Assembly (NCBI GenBank): GCA_016212185.1
Contig: JACRGX010000025.1
Location: 1-40,430 of the forward strand
Direction of reading: 5' to 3'
Length of the DNA stretch: 40,430 nt
Origin: Nitrospirota bacterium
GTDB lineage: Bacteria > Nitrospirota > Thermodesulfovibrionia > UBA6902 > DSMQ01
The stretch's first letter is position 1. Each line of letters begins with the position of its first letter. The notes beneath the pieces were generated by a model, which saw only the letters and a list, made by a program, of their open reading frames with translations, searched no databases and was not told where the DNA came from. The position numbers were made by a program, and so were the translations under genes. Positions 1 through 6,400 of this stretch are shown here, in pieces.

Positions 1-2
1 GG

Positions 3-38
3 CTTAAATCGGCAATAAAGGGCAATAATAAGAAATGA
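3..38 (+). CDS. C-terminal tail of an upstream gene (partial)
   Basis: An open frame enters from the left edge and ends LKSAIKGNNKK at a TGA in positions 36-38. This TGA overlaps the ATG of the next gene as ATGA. That four-base overlap is typical of translational coupling, and it is the main reason to believe this tail is real, because the next gene has no clear ribosome binding site of its own. The product cannot be identified from eleven residues. Confidence 0.35.
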   Translation, partial: LKSAIKGNNKK

Positions 39-679
39 GACAATATCTTATTGCCGTAATGCTTCTGCTTTTTATTTTCCTCCTGATAACTGGGGCAAGG
101 ATTTTTTATCTGCAAAGAAGCTATTTCATGGCGGCAGAGGATTATCTTTCAAAAAATAATTTTAAACTTGCCATGAGGGAATATGATAATTCCATGCATT
201 TTTATACGCCTTTTTCGCCTTATATTCAGCGCGCGGCAGAGAGGCTGTGGCAGACAGGCGAGATGTATGAAAAACAGGACAGGCTTGACTGGGCAGTCAT
301 GGCATACTCATCAATAAGAAGCTCTTTTTATGCCTCAAGAAGCCTCTTTACGCCGGGTAGAGACTGGATTAAAAAATGCGACGAAAAAATTGCAAACCTC
401 AATGTGAGGATTTTAATCAGGGAAGGCTCTATCAAATCAGAAGAGGCTGAAAATGAAAAAAAGAAGTTCCTGCATGTCTTAAAGATTGACAGCATGCCGT
501 CTCCTTTATGGTCTTTTTTTATGGAAGCCGGATTTATCGGATGGGTAGCATCAGTTGTCTTTATTATATTTAAGGGCTTTGATGACAAAGGCAAAATAAG
601 GAGTAAATTTGCTTTTTACGGGGTATTATCCTTTATACTATGTTTTGCAGTTTGGGTTGTGTCACTGCTTAAGGCATAA
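35..679 (+). CDS. Hypothetical membrane protein with a TPR-like middle
   Basis: The 214-residue protein has a hydrophobic N-terminal segment at about residues 5-24. A soluble helical middle (about 28-155) follows, whose alternating aromatic and small residues look like tetratricopeptide-type helices. Two further membrane segments lie at about 163-182 and 192-211. The N-terminal segment is more likely a membrane anchor than a cleaved signal, since no clear cleavage site follows. It begins at an ATG overlapping the stop of the preceding frame and ends 72 bases before a type IV pilin gene. A role near the pilus or cell envelope is suggested only by that neighbour. I do not recognise the family. 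Confidence 0.7.
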   Translation: MRQYLIAVMLLLFIFLLITGARIFYLQRSYFMAAEDYLSKNNFKLAMREYDNSMHFYTPFSPYIQRAAERLWQTGEMYEKQDRLDWAVMAYSSIRSSFYASRSLFTPGRDWIKKCDEKIANLNVRILIREGSIKSEEAENEKKKFLHVLKIDSMPSPLWSFFMEAGFIGWVASVVFIIFKGFDDKGKIRSKFAFYGVLSFILCFAVWVVSLLKA

Positions 680-703
680 TCGTTGTAAGCGATTTCCACA
701 ATC

Positions 704-731
704 TTGAACAACATTGAACAATTTTGAACAA
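704..731 (+). promoter_or_regulatory. Three phased TTGAACA repeats before the pilin gene
   Basis: TTGAACA occurs at 704-710, 714-720 and 724-730, exactly 10 bp apart, which is one helical turn, just before the pilin ribosome binding site. Exact helical phasing fits a cooperative binding site for a regulator, though simple tandem duplication is also possible. TTGAAC/GTTCAA words recur upstream of the ligase gene at 18950. Confidence 0.4.
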
Positions 732-739
732 TATTTTAG

Positions 740-748
740 TAGGAGGTA
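740..748 (+). promoter_or_regulatory. Strong ribosome binding site of the pilin gene
   Basis: TAGGAGGTA lies a few bases before the ATG at 752. It fixes that start and suggests high expression, as expected for a major pilin. Confidence 0.7.
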
Positions 749-751
749 AGT

Positions 752-1177
752 ATGCATAACAAAAAAGGCTTCACGCTCACAGAATTAATTATCGTAGTTG
801 CAATCATCGGCATCCTTGCCGCAATCGCCGTTCCGTCATATCTCGGCCAGCAGAAAAGGGCGGCAAGGGCTGAGGCCTATACAAACCTTGAGTCTTTGAG
901 ACTGCTTGAAGAGCAGTTTATGGCTGAAAATTCAGCTTACACCGCATCCGTAGGCACATGCTCGGCAGGCAATGACAACATAACCGCAATACAAGCGCTG
1001 CTCCCCGGGTTTCAGCCCGGAAGCGGACTAAACTTCAGTTACTGCATTGAGCAGAACATAGTCTTGGCAGGCACAGCGCAGACCCCCTGCTTCAGGGCCA
1101 GCGCCTTTGGAAATTCAGGCACCAGGGTCTCCGGAGACACCTTCAGGATAGACTGCACAAATAATAAGAATTACTGA
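752..1177 (+). CDS. pilA: Type IV pilin (PilA-like major or minor pilin)
   Basis: This is a structural subunit of type IV pili, processed by prepilin peptidase at the inner membrane. The leader is MHNKKG, with cleavage expected between Gly6 and Phe7. Glu11 is the conserved Glu5 of the mature protein. The hydrophobic alpha-1 helix spans about residues 7-30 and contains IIVVAIIGILAAIAVPSY. The globular part has four cysteines (about 70, 98, 113 and 135), which could form two disulphides including the usual C-terminal D-loop. At 141 residues it has normal pilin length. A strong Shine-Dalgarno and three phased TTGAACA repeats precede it. No other pilus gene is in the window. A minor pilin or type II secretion pseudopilin cannot be excluded. 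Confidence 0.9.
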   Translation: MHNKKGFTLTELIIVVAIIGILAAIAVPSYLGQQKRAARAEAYTNLESLRLLEEQFMAENSAYTASVGTCSAGNDNITAIQALLPGFQPGSGLNFSYCIEQNIVLAGTAQTPCFRASAFGNSGTRVSGDTFRIDCTNNKNY

Positions 1178-1385
1178 GATTAAAAGTTGTCTCCGCACAA
1201 ATATTGTCCGCTCCTTTGCGCTATTGCGCCTCTGCACTGGACTTCCCCCGAAATAGTGGACACACCGAAAGGTTAGGTTACAATACAATCTTAAAACCTT
1301 AGGAGGTGTGAGATGCAAGAGAGAAAAAGGCATAGAGTGGGAATCGGTGGGAATCGGGGACGGCGGTGGGAATCGGGGACGGTTC
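1178..1385 (+). mobile_element. Degraded insertion-sequence scrap with TGGGAATCGG repeats
   Basis: A possible IS terminal sequence (CCCCCGAAATAGTGGACA) is followed by a strong ribosome binding site and an ATG at 1313 that starts MQERKRHR, like a transposase N-terminus. After eight codons the frame enters three copies of TGGGAATCGG at 1338, 1348 and 1367 and is lost. I read this as the 5' end of an inactivated insertion sequence. The IS3-like assignment rests on memory of terminal sequences and is weak. Confidence 0.35.
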
Positions 1386-1388
1386 TAA

Positions 1389-1505
1389 TTAATCAACATT
1401 AACAGCAAACAGAACCCCCCTGTCCTTGAGTGCCGGATTGACGAAATGGTATATGCCCTCTACGGATTAACAGATGAAGAAATTGCGATTGTCTACGACC
1501 CATAG
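1389..1505 (+). pseudogene. 3' remnant of a type IIG/TaqI-like restriction-modification enzyme
   Basis: This frame ends in a tail containing ECRIDEMVYALYGLTDEE and closing AIVYDP before the TAG at 1503-1505. Such a tail (IDxxVYxLYGLTxEEIxIV) is characteristic of the extreme C-terminus of many type IIG restriction enzyme/methyltransferases. No start codon or methyltransferase domain precedes it, and a stop lies in frame at 1386-1388. It is therefore a decayed end fragment. A second copy of the same kind of tail lies beyond the next two genes, at 2159-2403. Confidence 0.6.
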
Positions 1506-1569
1506 GTCAGAGCGGAAGGGAAGAAGTAATCAATTTTTGGTATACTAAGGTCAAGCGGAGGTGAAGAAT

Positions 1570-1800
1570 ATGAGTATTAGTATTGAAAGAATAAAATCTG
1601 ATCCGAAGGTATGCAGCGGCAAGCCGTGTATTAAAGGCACCCGAATCCCTGCGCATATCGTATTAGATCTTCTGGCTGCAGGAGAGAGTTTTGAAGGGAT
1701 TAAAAAAGCATATCCCAATATTACCGATGAGGACATCAGGGCATGCCTGCTATATGCTTCTATTCTTGCTGATGAGGAGGCAGGGGTCACAGCAGCATGA
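1570..1800 (+). CDS. DUF433-family antitoxin
   Basis: The 76-residue protein matches the DUF433 pattern. It opens with I-x-x-D-P-x-V-x-x-G-x-P-x-I-x-G-T-R-I-P at about residues 6-24, followed by a C-terminal helix-turn-helix-like stretch (about 40-65). DUF433 proteins are usually the antitoxin partner of a PIN-like DUF5615 toxin, which is the next gene here. The ATG at 1570 is preferred over the GTG at 1561, because the GGAGG at 1556-1560 directly abuts the GTG but is well spaced from the ATG. The stop overlaps the toxin start as ATGA, so the pair is translationally coupled. Autorepression of the pair is likely by analogy. Confidence 0.85.
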   Translation: MSISIERIKSDPKVCSGKPCIKGTRIPAHIVLDLLAAGESFEGIKKAYPNITDEDIRACLLYASILADEEAGVTAA

Positions 1801-2159
1801 AGATTTTTGCCAATGAAAACCTTTTTGAGCCCATTATTGATTATTTGAGATCTCTTGGAAACGATGTACTGAGTATTAGAGAAAGTGGTCTTTCCGGCAT
1901 TTCTGATGATGAGGTATTTGAGAGAGCGTGCAAGGAAAACATGGTCATTATTACTATGGACAAAGATTTCACAAGAATATTCAGGTTTCCTCCGGAGAGA
2001 TGCGGAGGAATTGTTGTTGCTAAAATATATAAAAGAACTGTTGATGAGACACTCACGATTTTCAAAAAGTATTATCAATCTATCAAGAAAGAAGACATAA
2101 AAGGGAATTTGATTATTATAACCCCGGAAGGCGTGCGCATCAGAAGATCAACAAGATGA
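1797..2159 (+). CDS. DUF5615 PIN-like toxin
   Basis: This is the putative toxin of the DUF433/DUF5615 pair, a PIN-like fold expected to be a metal-dependent ribonuclease. The 120-residue protein has the usual acidic positions: the N-terminal FANENL segment (Asn/Glu near residues 6-7, where relatives often have D-E-N), Glu/Asp in the middle, and VIITMDKDF at about 50-58 with its catalytic-type aspartates. It starts within the antitoxin stop codon. It sits between two decayed copies of the same restriction-gene tail, which suggests that the pair arrived by insertion or recombination there. The canonical first Asp appears as Asn here, so activity is uncertain. Confidence 0.8.
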   Translation: MKIFANENLFEPIIDYLRSLGNDVLSIRESGLSGISDDEVFERACKENMVIITMDKDFTRIFRFPPERCGGIVVAKIYKRTVDETLTIFKKYYQSIKKEDIKGNLIIITPEGVRIRRSTR

Positions 2160-2185
2160 CAAACGATTCCCAGCCCTTCATCACC

Positions 2186-2201
2186 CCTGACTGCCGTCAG
2201 G
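2186..2201. repeat. Short palindrome CCTGAC-TGCC-GTCAGG
   Basis: A perfect 6-bp stem with a four-base loop sits inside the restriction-gene remnant. An overlapping palindrome, CTGCC-GTCA-GGCAG, lies at 2191-2204. Removing about 20 bp around it restores the reading frame between FIT and LVDQ, so it looks like an insertion. Confidence 0.55.
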
Positions 2202-2251
2202 CAGGCTCGTTGACCAAATCCTTGCCGCCAAAAAGCAACACACCCCTTAAT

Positions 2252-2290
2252 CCCCTCTCGGAAACGAGTCGTACCGACTTGATAGAGGGG
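2252..2290. repeat. Nested inverted repeat CCCCTCT...AGAGGGG
   Basis: The outer arms CCCCTCT (2252-2258) and AGAGGGG (2284-2290) enclose an inner AGTCG-TAC-CGACT hairpin. It lies within the restriction-gene remnant and appears to be another small inserted palindromic element. Confidence 0.5.
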
Positions 2291-2339
2291 AAACAACAAA
2301 ATAAGGCAGGCACATTATCCGGTGAGCAGAAGGCAGGAG

Positions 2340-2358
2340 CCTGCCTGCGATAGGCAGG
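2340..2358. repeat. Palindrome CCTGCCT-GCGAT-AGGCAGG
   Basis: A 7-bp stem with a five-base loop lies near the end of the restriction-gene remnant. It shares the GGCAGG core with the palindrome at 2186-2205, so the two may be one family. Confidence 0.5.
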
Positions 2359-2428
2359 ATTGAGATTGTCTACGATTCGTCTGCAATCCGAAGGGTAGAG
2401 TAGAGGAGACTTGATATCTAAAAACAGT

Positions 2429-2450
2429 TAGGCGTATAATAGGCGTATAA
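2429..2450 (+). promoter_or_regulatory. Duplicated AGGCGTATAAT before the antitoxin gene
   Basis: An 11-base unit, AGGCGTATAAT, occurs twice in tandem. Each copy contains a perfect TATAAT -10 box. It may be a promoter overlapped by a two-site operator for the ribbon-helix-helix antitoxin, whose family binds short direct or inverted repeats. Confidence 0.5.
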
Positions 2451-2469
2451 TGTAAAGGAGGTGTCTATA

Positions 2470-2721
2470 ATGCACAAAGGCAAGGTAAATATAACGCTTG
2501 ATGAAGACTTGATAGAGTATATTAAATCGTATGCTGAGGAACAGAGAACCACGGTCTCCGAAGTCTTTACACAGTTTGTTTTAAACCTGAAGAGGACAGT
2601 TCTAACTGAGCCTACTGAAATAATTCTCAGCGACCCTAATTTTAAGGAAAGCCTTCTGGATACAATTTCTAAAATCAGGACGGGCAAGATGAAATGGTTC
2701 AAGTACAATGAGGTCTTTTGA
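2470..2721 (+). CDS. Ribbon-helix-helix-like antitoxin (DUF6364-type)
   Basis: The 83-residue protein starts with a short beta strand followed by helices (VNITLDEDLIEYIKSYAEEQ at about 5-24, then TTVSEVFTQFVLNLKR). This is the layout of ribbon-helix-helix DNA-binding antitoxins and resembles DUF6364 proteins. The ATG at 2470 is favoured over the GTG at 2461, since GGAGG (2456-2460) is correctly spaced only for the ATG. Its stop TGA shares its last base with the start ATG of the RelE-like gene, a usual antitoxin-toxin arrangement. It probably binds its own promoter region just upstream, where the near-direct repeat AGGCGTATAATAGGCGTATAAT (about 2429-2450) could be the operator. Confidence 0.75.
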   Translation: MHKGKVNITLDEDLIEYIKSYAEEQRTTVSEVFTQFVLNLKRTVLTEPTEIILSDPNFKESLLDTISKIRTGKMKWFKYNEVF

Positions 2722-3047
2722 TGGAAGCGCTGTTCAGCGATATTTTTGTGAAATCCCTGAAAAAGCACAGTTCAGTAAAGAAGGCGGTACAAAAAAAAGT
2801 GGATATGATAATAGAAAACCCTATCGCCCTCGGCGAGCCGTTAAAAGGAAATTTCAGGGGATATTACAGCAGTCCTGTTAAGAAGAATTTCCTCATAATT
2901 TACCTGTATTGTAAGGTCTGCAGGACAAAAGGTGATGACAAAATAGTTCTCTGTCATGACTGCCTAAAGTGCAAAGATGAAACCGTCAAGTTCGTGGATA
3001 TGGGTCCGCACGATGAAGCATACAAGAAAAAATCATACTGGTCCTGA
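2721..3047 (+). CDS. RelE/YafQ-like toxin with a cysteine-rich insert
   Basis: The product is a 108-residue RelE-superfamily protein, expected to be an mRNA interferase or related toxin. The family signature GEPLKGNFRGYYSSPV...FLIIYLY lies at about 38-64. A cysteine cluster follows (C64, C67, C78, C81, C84; pattern CxxC-x10-CxxCxxC), which looks like a small zinc knuckle. It is followed by DETVKFVDMGPHDEAYK. Similar cysteine-containing relatives exist in the family, so this is probably an authentic subgroup. The ATG at 2721 shares one base with the antitoxin stop. Zinc binding is inferred from the cysteines only. Confidence 0.75.
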   Translation: MEALFSDIFVKSLKKHSSVKKAVQKKVDMIIENPIALGEPLKGNFRGYYSSPVKKNFLIIYLYCKVCRTKGDDKIVLCHDCLKCKDETVKFVDMGPHDEAYKKKSYWS

Positions 3048-3083
3048 TAATTCAAATGCTTCAAGAGGATAAAGCACACCCCT

Positions 3084-4088
3084 TTACTCCCTTGAATAAA
3101 CTTCTGCCAGAATTTTTCCTGCGCCTTTGGAGATTAATTCCTCTGCAAGTTTAAGCCCTAATTTTTCCGCATCTTCAGGCTTGCCCTGAATGGAATCCTT
3201 GATAATCCTGTCGCCTGAAACACTTCCGACAAGACCCTCCATAAATAGTAACTCGTGATGCGTGATGCGTGATGCGTCTGATTTTGACCCCTGACTCTCA
3301 ACTAACCGCGCATGCGCTGCGATAGGCACCTGACAGCCGCCCTCCAGTTTTTTAAGAAATGCGCGCTCCGCCCTGACGCAGATGGACGTCTTTTCATGAT
3401 TTAAAGGCGCAATAAGTTCATTTATGAATTTATCATCAGTCCTGCATTCTATCCCGACAGCGCCCTGCGCAATTGCAGGAAGGCTGATATCTGGCTCAAG
3501 TATCTCAGTAATTTTCTCTGCCATGCCGAGGCGCTTTACGCCGGCTGCGGCAACAATAATTGCGTCAAACTGCCCCCCCTCAAGCTTCCTTATCCTCGTA
3601 TCCAGATTTCCGCGCAACTGGGCAATCTTTAAATCAGGCCTTATGCTTAAAAGCTGGCACATCCTCCTTAAACTGCTCGTGCCTACGCTTGCACCCTTCG
3701 GCAGACTTTTGAAATTTGAAATTTGTCCCGACTTATTCGGGATGGAATTTGAAATTTTAGTTATGAATGCATCCCTCGGATCCTCCCGCTTTAATATAAC
3801 TGCTATATAAAGTCCTTTGGGCAAATCAGTAGGCACATCCTTCATGCTGTGCACTGCAAGGTCTGCTTCTTTTCTTAAAAGCGCATCCTCAATCTCCTTG
3901 ACAAAAAGCCCCTTGCCGCCGACCTTTGCAAGCGGAACATCCAATATCTTATCTCCTGTGGTTTTAATCTTTTTAAGGTCTATTGTCAATCCGGGATTTC
4001 TTTTTTCAAGCTGTGCCTTCACCCAGTTAGCCTGCCATAAGGCGAGCTTGCTGCCGCGTGTTGCAATAACAACTTTATTCTTGCTCAT
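3084..4088 (-). CDS. hemC: Porphobilinogen deaminase (hydroxymethylbilane synthase)
   Basis: HemC polymerises four porphobilinogens into hydroxymethylbilane in the cytoplasmic haem/sirohaem pathway. Landmarks are the N-terminal IATRGSKLALWQA, catalytic Asp84 in HSMKDVP, the TSSLRR and RGNLDTR segments (about 137-166), and Cys252 in EGGCQVPIAAHA, which holds the dipyrromethane cofactor. At 334 residues it is about 25 longer than usual. The excess lies in two low-complexity inserts. One, at about 111-128, is encoded by GAAATTT repeats around a TCCCGA/TCGGGA palindrome. The other, at about 262-279, is encoded partly by three CGTGATG heptamers. Its start overlaps the end of hemA by 14 bases. The frame is intact, so it is presumably functional. 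Confidence 0.95.
   Translation of the reverse strand: MSKNKVVIATRGSKLALWQANWVKAQLEKRNPGLTIDLKKIKTTGDKILDVPLAKVGGKGLFVKEIEDALLRKEADLAVHSMKDVPTDLPKGLYIAVILKREDPRDAFITKISNSIPNKSGQISNFKSLPKGASVGTSSLRRMCQLLSIRPDLKIAQLRGNLDTRIRKLEGGQFDAIIVAAAGVKRLGMAEKITEILEPDISLPAIAQGAVGIECRTDDKFINELIAPLNHEKTSICVRAERAFLKKLEGGCQVPIAAHARLVESQGSKSDASRITHHELLFMEGLVGSVSGDRIIKDSIQGKPEDAEKLGLKLAEELISKGAGKILAEVYSRE
3254..3274. repeat. Three tandem CGTGATG heptamers inside hemC
   Basis: CGTGATG is repeated exactly three times in frame near hemC residues 271-278, within a stretch that has no counterpart in typical HemC. The period of 7 bp and the copy number of three match the arrays at 12601 and 24428. Confidence 0.8.
3709..3757. 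repeat. Palindrome flanked by GAAATTT repeats inside hemC
   Basis: TCCCGA-CTTAT-TCGGGA at 3726-3742 is flanked on both sides by copies of GAAATTT. The whole unit is in frame and encodes an insert between DAFIT and the LPKGASVGTSS segment of HemC. The same TCCCGA/TCGGGA hairpin recurs at several places in the window. Confidence 0.7.
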
Positions 4089-5355
4089 AATTTTCCTTTA
4101 CATCAAGGTTATACAGCCTTTTGATAATGTCCACCATCACATCCTTATCCTCCATCTCGCTCTTCAGCGCAGCAGTGGGCGGATGAATAAGTTTATTAAC
4201 GATGGAATTTGTCAGGGCTTCTACAGCCTGAATTTCCTCCTGTTTCAGCCCTCCCAATTTTCTCATAGTCTTTTCAACCTCTTCTTTTCTTATTGCCTCT
4301 GCCTTTTCCCTTAATGCTACAATCGTCGGCACTGCGGACAAAGACGCCTGCCACTTTAAGAAAGCTTCTATTTCAGTCTCTACTATTTTCTCAGCCTTAT
4401 CAGCCTCCCTGTTTCTCTCCTGAATGTTTGTATCAATAACCCCCTGCAAATCGTCAATATCATAAAGATACACATTGTCCATGTCATTAATCTCAGGGTC
4501 TATATTGCGCGGTACGGAGATGTCAATTATGAACATCTGCCTGTTCTTCCTCTGCTTCATGATTTTATGCATATGCTCTTTTGTAAGAATGTAGTGAGGC
4601 GCGCCGGTTGAACAAATCACAATGTCCGTATGCACAAGCTCTTGCAGAAAACTTTCAAACTGCACCGGCTTGCCGTTAAATTCCCTCGCAAGCTCCTCCG
4701 CCCTTTCATAGGTCCTATTGGTCACAAGGACATCTTTCACGCCGTTGTTGATTAAATGTTTTGCCGCAAGCTCCGCCATCTCTCCGGCGCCGAAAAGCAT
4801 AAATGTCTTTGTGGATAAATCCTCAAAAATCTTCCTTGCCAGCTCAACTGCCGCAAAGCTTATGCTCACTGCGCTCTCTGCGATTTTAGTTTCGGTCCTG
4901 ACCCTCTTTGCAACAGAGAAGGCTTTTTTCATCAGCCGGTTAAGCAGTATGCCTGTGGATTTTCTTTTCAGCGAGAACTCGTAGGCGTCTTTTAACTGCC
5001 CTAATATCTGAGGCTCTCCCACCACCATTGAATCAAGGCTTGAGGCAACCCTAAAGATATGCCTTATAGCGACTCCGCCGTCATGCACATAAAGGGATTT
5101 ATCAAGGACTTCTTTCGGGATATTATGAAAATCAGAGAGAAATTTTTTAATGCCCTCTGTCCCCTGTACAGTGTCTTTGACAGTGGCATAAAGTTCCACC
5201 CTGTTACAGGTAGAGAGGATTATATTTTCTTTCACCTGAGGATTGGTCTTTAGGATATCAGAGGCATCGCCGAGCTTATTGCCGTCAAAGGCTACCTTCT
5301 CCCTTACCTCAACCTCTGCCGTTTTATGATTAAGGCCTACTACCAATATATTCAT
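4075..5355 (-). CDS. hemA: Glutamyl-tRNA reductase
   Basis: HemA reduces glutamyl-tRNA(Glu) with NADPH to glutamate-1-semialdehyde, the first committed step of tetrapyrrole synthesis by the C5 pathway. The N-terminal catalytic domain has GLNHKTAEVEVREK and the active-site Cys50 in STCNRVELYA. The Rossmann domain carries GAGEMAELAAKHL (about 189-202). The C-terminal helical dimerisation domain follows, including LIHPP. The 426-residue length is normal. Its ATG overlaps the ccsA stop (ATGA), and its end overlaps the hemC start by 14 bases. The three genes are therefore one transcript supplying haem and assembling it into c-type cytochromes. Confidence 0.96.
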   Translation of the reverse strand: MNILVVGLNHKTAEVEVREKVAFDGNKLGDASDILKTNPQVKENIILSTCNRVELYATVKDTVQGTEGIKKFLSDFHNIPKEVLDKSLYVHDGGVAIRHIFRVASSLDSMVVGEPQILGQLKDAYEFSLKRKSTGILLNRLMKKAFSVAKRVRTETKIAESAVSISFAAVELARKIFEDLSTKTFMLFGAGEMAELAAKHLINNGVKDVLVTNRTYERAEELAREFNGKPVQFESFLQELVHTDIVICSTGAPHYILTKEHMHKIMKQRKNRQMFIIDISVPRNIDPEINDMDNVYLYDIDDLQGVIDTNIQERNREADKAEKIVETEIEAFLKWQASLSAVPTIVALREKAEAIRKEEVEKTMRKLGGLKQEEIQAVEALTNSIVNKLIHPPTAALKSEMEDKDVMVDIIKRLYNLDVKENYEQE

Positions 5356-6173
5356 ACAAAATCATGATACCCTTTTAGAATGAGATTAACGCCGAAGAAT
5401 GTAAAAATAACTGCAATAAATCCTACAATAGAAAGAATCGCGGCCTTTCTGCCCCTCCACCCGACAGTAAGCCTGAGATGAAGGACGATGGCATATATAA
5501 TCCATGTGATAAGAGACCAGACCTCTTTGGGGTCCCACCGCCAGAACTGTCCGATAGCGGTGCTCGCCCATATTACGCCTGTTATTATGGCAAGAGTCAA
5601 AAGCGGAAAACCAATTGTTATAAGGCGGTAGTTAAGCTCATCAAGAACCTGTATATTCGGCAGTTTTTGAAAAAGCCCATTTAAATGCTTTGATTTCAGA
5701 TGCCGCTCCTGTATGAGATACATAATTCCAACGCCGAATGCCATGGCAAACGCCGCATCGCCTAAAAAAGCAAGCACAGTGTGGATACAGAGCCAGTAAC
5801 TTTGAAGCATCGGCGGCGCCTCTTTTATTTCCCTCGGAAACACGGATGACGAAAGCATCAGGACAAAAACAATTGGCATTATGAAAGACCCGAGCAGTCC
5901 TATCTTATACCTGTATTCAAGCAGTAAGAAAAGCAGTACAATGCACCATGAGAAAAAAGATGCCGCCTCGTGGATATTTGTAACAGGGAAATATCCTCCC
6001 TTGATGTATCTTACCGCAATATTTGTCGTATGAAAAAGAAAACCAATGGCAGTAAATATGAGAATAGCTTTATGAGAGATTTTTGTGCCTTTGAAAAGTC
6101 CTATAATACCGATTACAGTAGCAATTAAATATAATGTAAGCGCAAATTCAAAAAACAGTACATTCAATTCCAT
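5352..6173 (-). CDS. ccsA: Cytochrome c biogenesis protein CcsA/CcsB (HemX-like)
   Basis: This inner-membrane protein is predicted to move haem across the membrane and present it for covalent attachment to apocytochrome c (system II). About eight hydrophobic segments are visible. The tryptophan-rich WWD-type motif appears as FWRWDPKEVWSLITW at about 210-224. Histidines at about 48, 131 and 232 are candidate haem ligands. The ATG at 6173 is preferred over an in-frame TTG at 6179. At about 273 residues it has the size of the CcsA-only partner. The Ccs1/ResB partner is not in the window. It overlaps hemA by four bases, linking haem synthesis with cytochrome assembly. Confidence 0.9.
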   Translation of the reverse strand: MELNVLFFEFALTLYLIATVIGIIGLFKGTKISHKAILIFTAIGFLFHTTNIAVRYIKGGYFPVTNIHEAASFFSWCIVLLFLLLEYRYKIGLLGSFIMPIVFVLMLSSSVFPREIKEAPPMLQSYWLCIHTVLAFLGDAAFAMAFGVGIMYLIQERHLKSKHLNGLFQKLPNIQVLDELNYRLITIGFPLLTLAIITGVIWASTAIGQFWRWDPKEVWSLITWIIYAIVLHLRLTVGWRGRKAAILSIVGFIAVIFTFFGVNLILKGYHDFV

Positions 6174-6211
6174 CTGCAAAATAAATTCCCCTTTTCTGCG
6201 AGCCTTATGCC

Positions 6212-6400
6212 CTAAAAACAGCCGAGGTCGCAGTTTCTGATTTTTATCTTTAATTCATCAGCGGCATTCCCCGCCTCTTTGTAAGAAATGCCTGCCTCTT
6301 CGGCAATCTTCCTTAAAGAAGCGCAAGTAATGATTCCGCCTTTGACCTTCTTCTTAATGCTCTCGGTTAATTCTTTTTTTAACGATTGTGAGGAACTCAT
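6212..6400 (-). CDS. Small conserved-looking protein with a helix-turn-helix-like core
   Basis: The 62-residue protein starts MSSSQSLKKEL. It has a central ASLRKIAEEAGISYKEAGNAA stretch that could form a helix-turn-helix, and it ends IRNCDLGCF with two cysteines. I recall similar short proteins ending in NCxLGCF, but no function. The ATG at 6400 is chosen over a GTG at 6409. Both lie inside the 3' end of the MobB-like gene in another frame, so the two are probably translationally coupled. It sits between that gene and ccsA in the haem operon. Confidence 0.65.
   Translation of the reverse strand: MSSSQSLKKELTESIKKKVKGGIITCASLRKIAEEAGISYKEAGNAADELKIKIRNCDLGCF

Larger units (their letters stand above)
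2159..2403 (+). pseudogene. Second decayed 3' end of a restriction-modification gene, split by palindromes
   Basis: Reading from about 2159 gives TNDSQPFIT. After a 16-20 bp palindrome the frame shifts and continues LVDQILAAKKQHTP, and after further inserts it ends with EIVYD before the TAG at 2401-2403. QPFITLVDQILAAKK...EIxIV is the familiar C-terminal end of type IIG/TaqI-like restriction-modification proteins. The frame is broken by palindromes at 2186-2201, 2252-2290 and 2340-2358. The order of the blocks is preserved, so this is one ancestral segment with short insertions rather than a scrambled mixture. Confidence 0.6.

Noticed and set aside
655-668. Possible sigma-54 promoter (GG-N10-GC) before the pilin gene
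   Set aside because: Only the GG and GC dinucleotides match; the flanking consensus bases are mostly wrong, so the match is likely chance.
3424-3810. Plus-strand open frame of about 128 codons opposite hemC
   Set aside because: It is the antisense shadow of hemC, with no ribosome binding site or recognisable domain.
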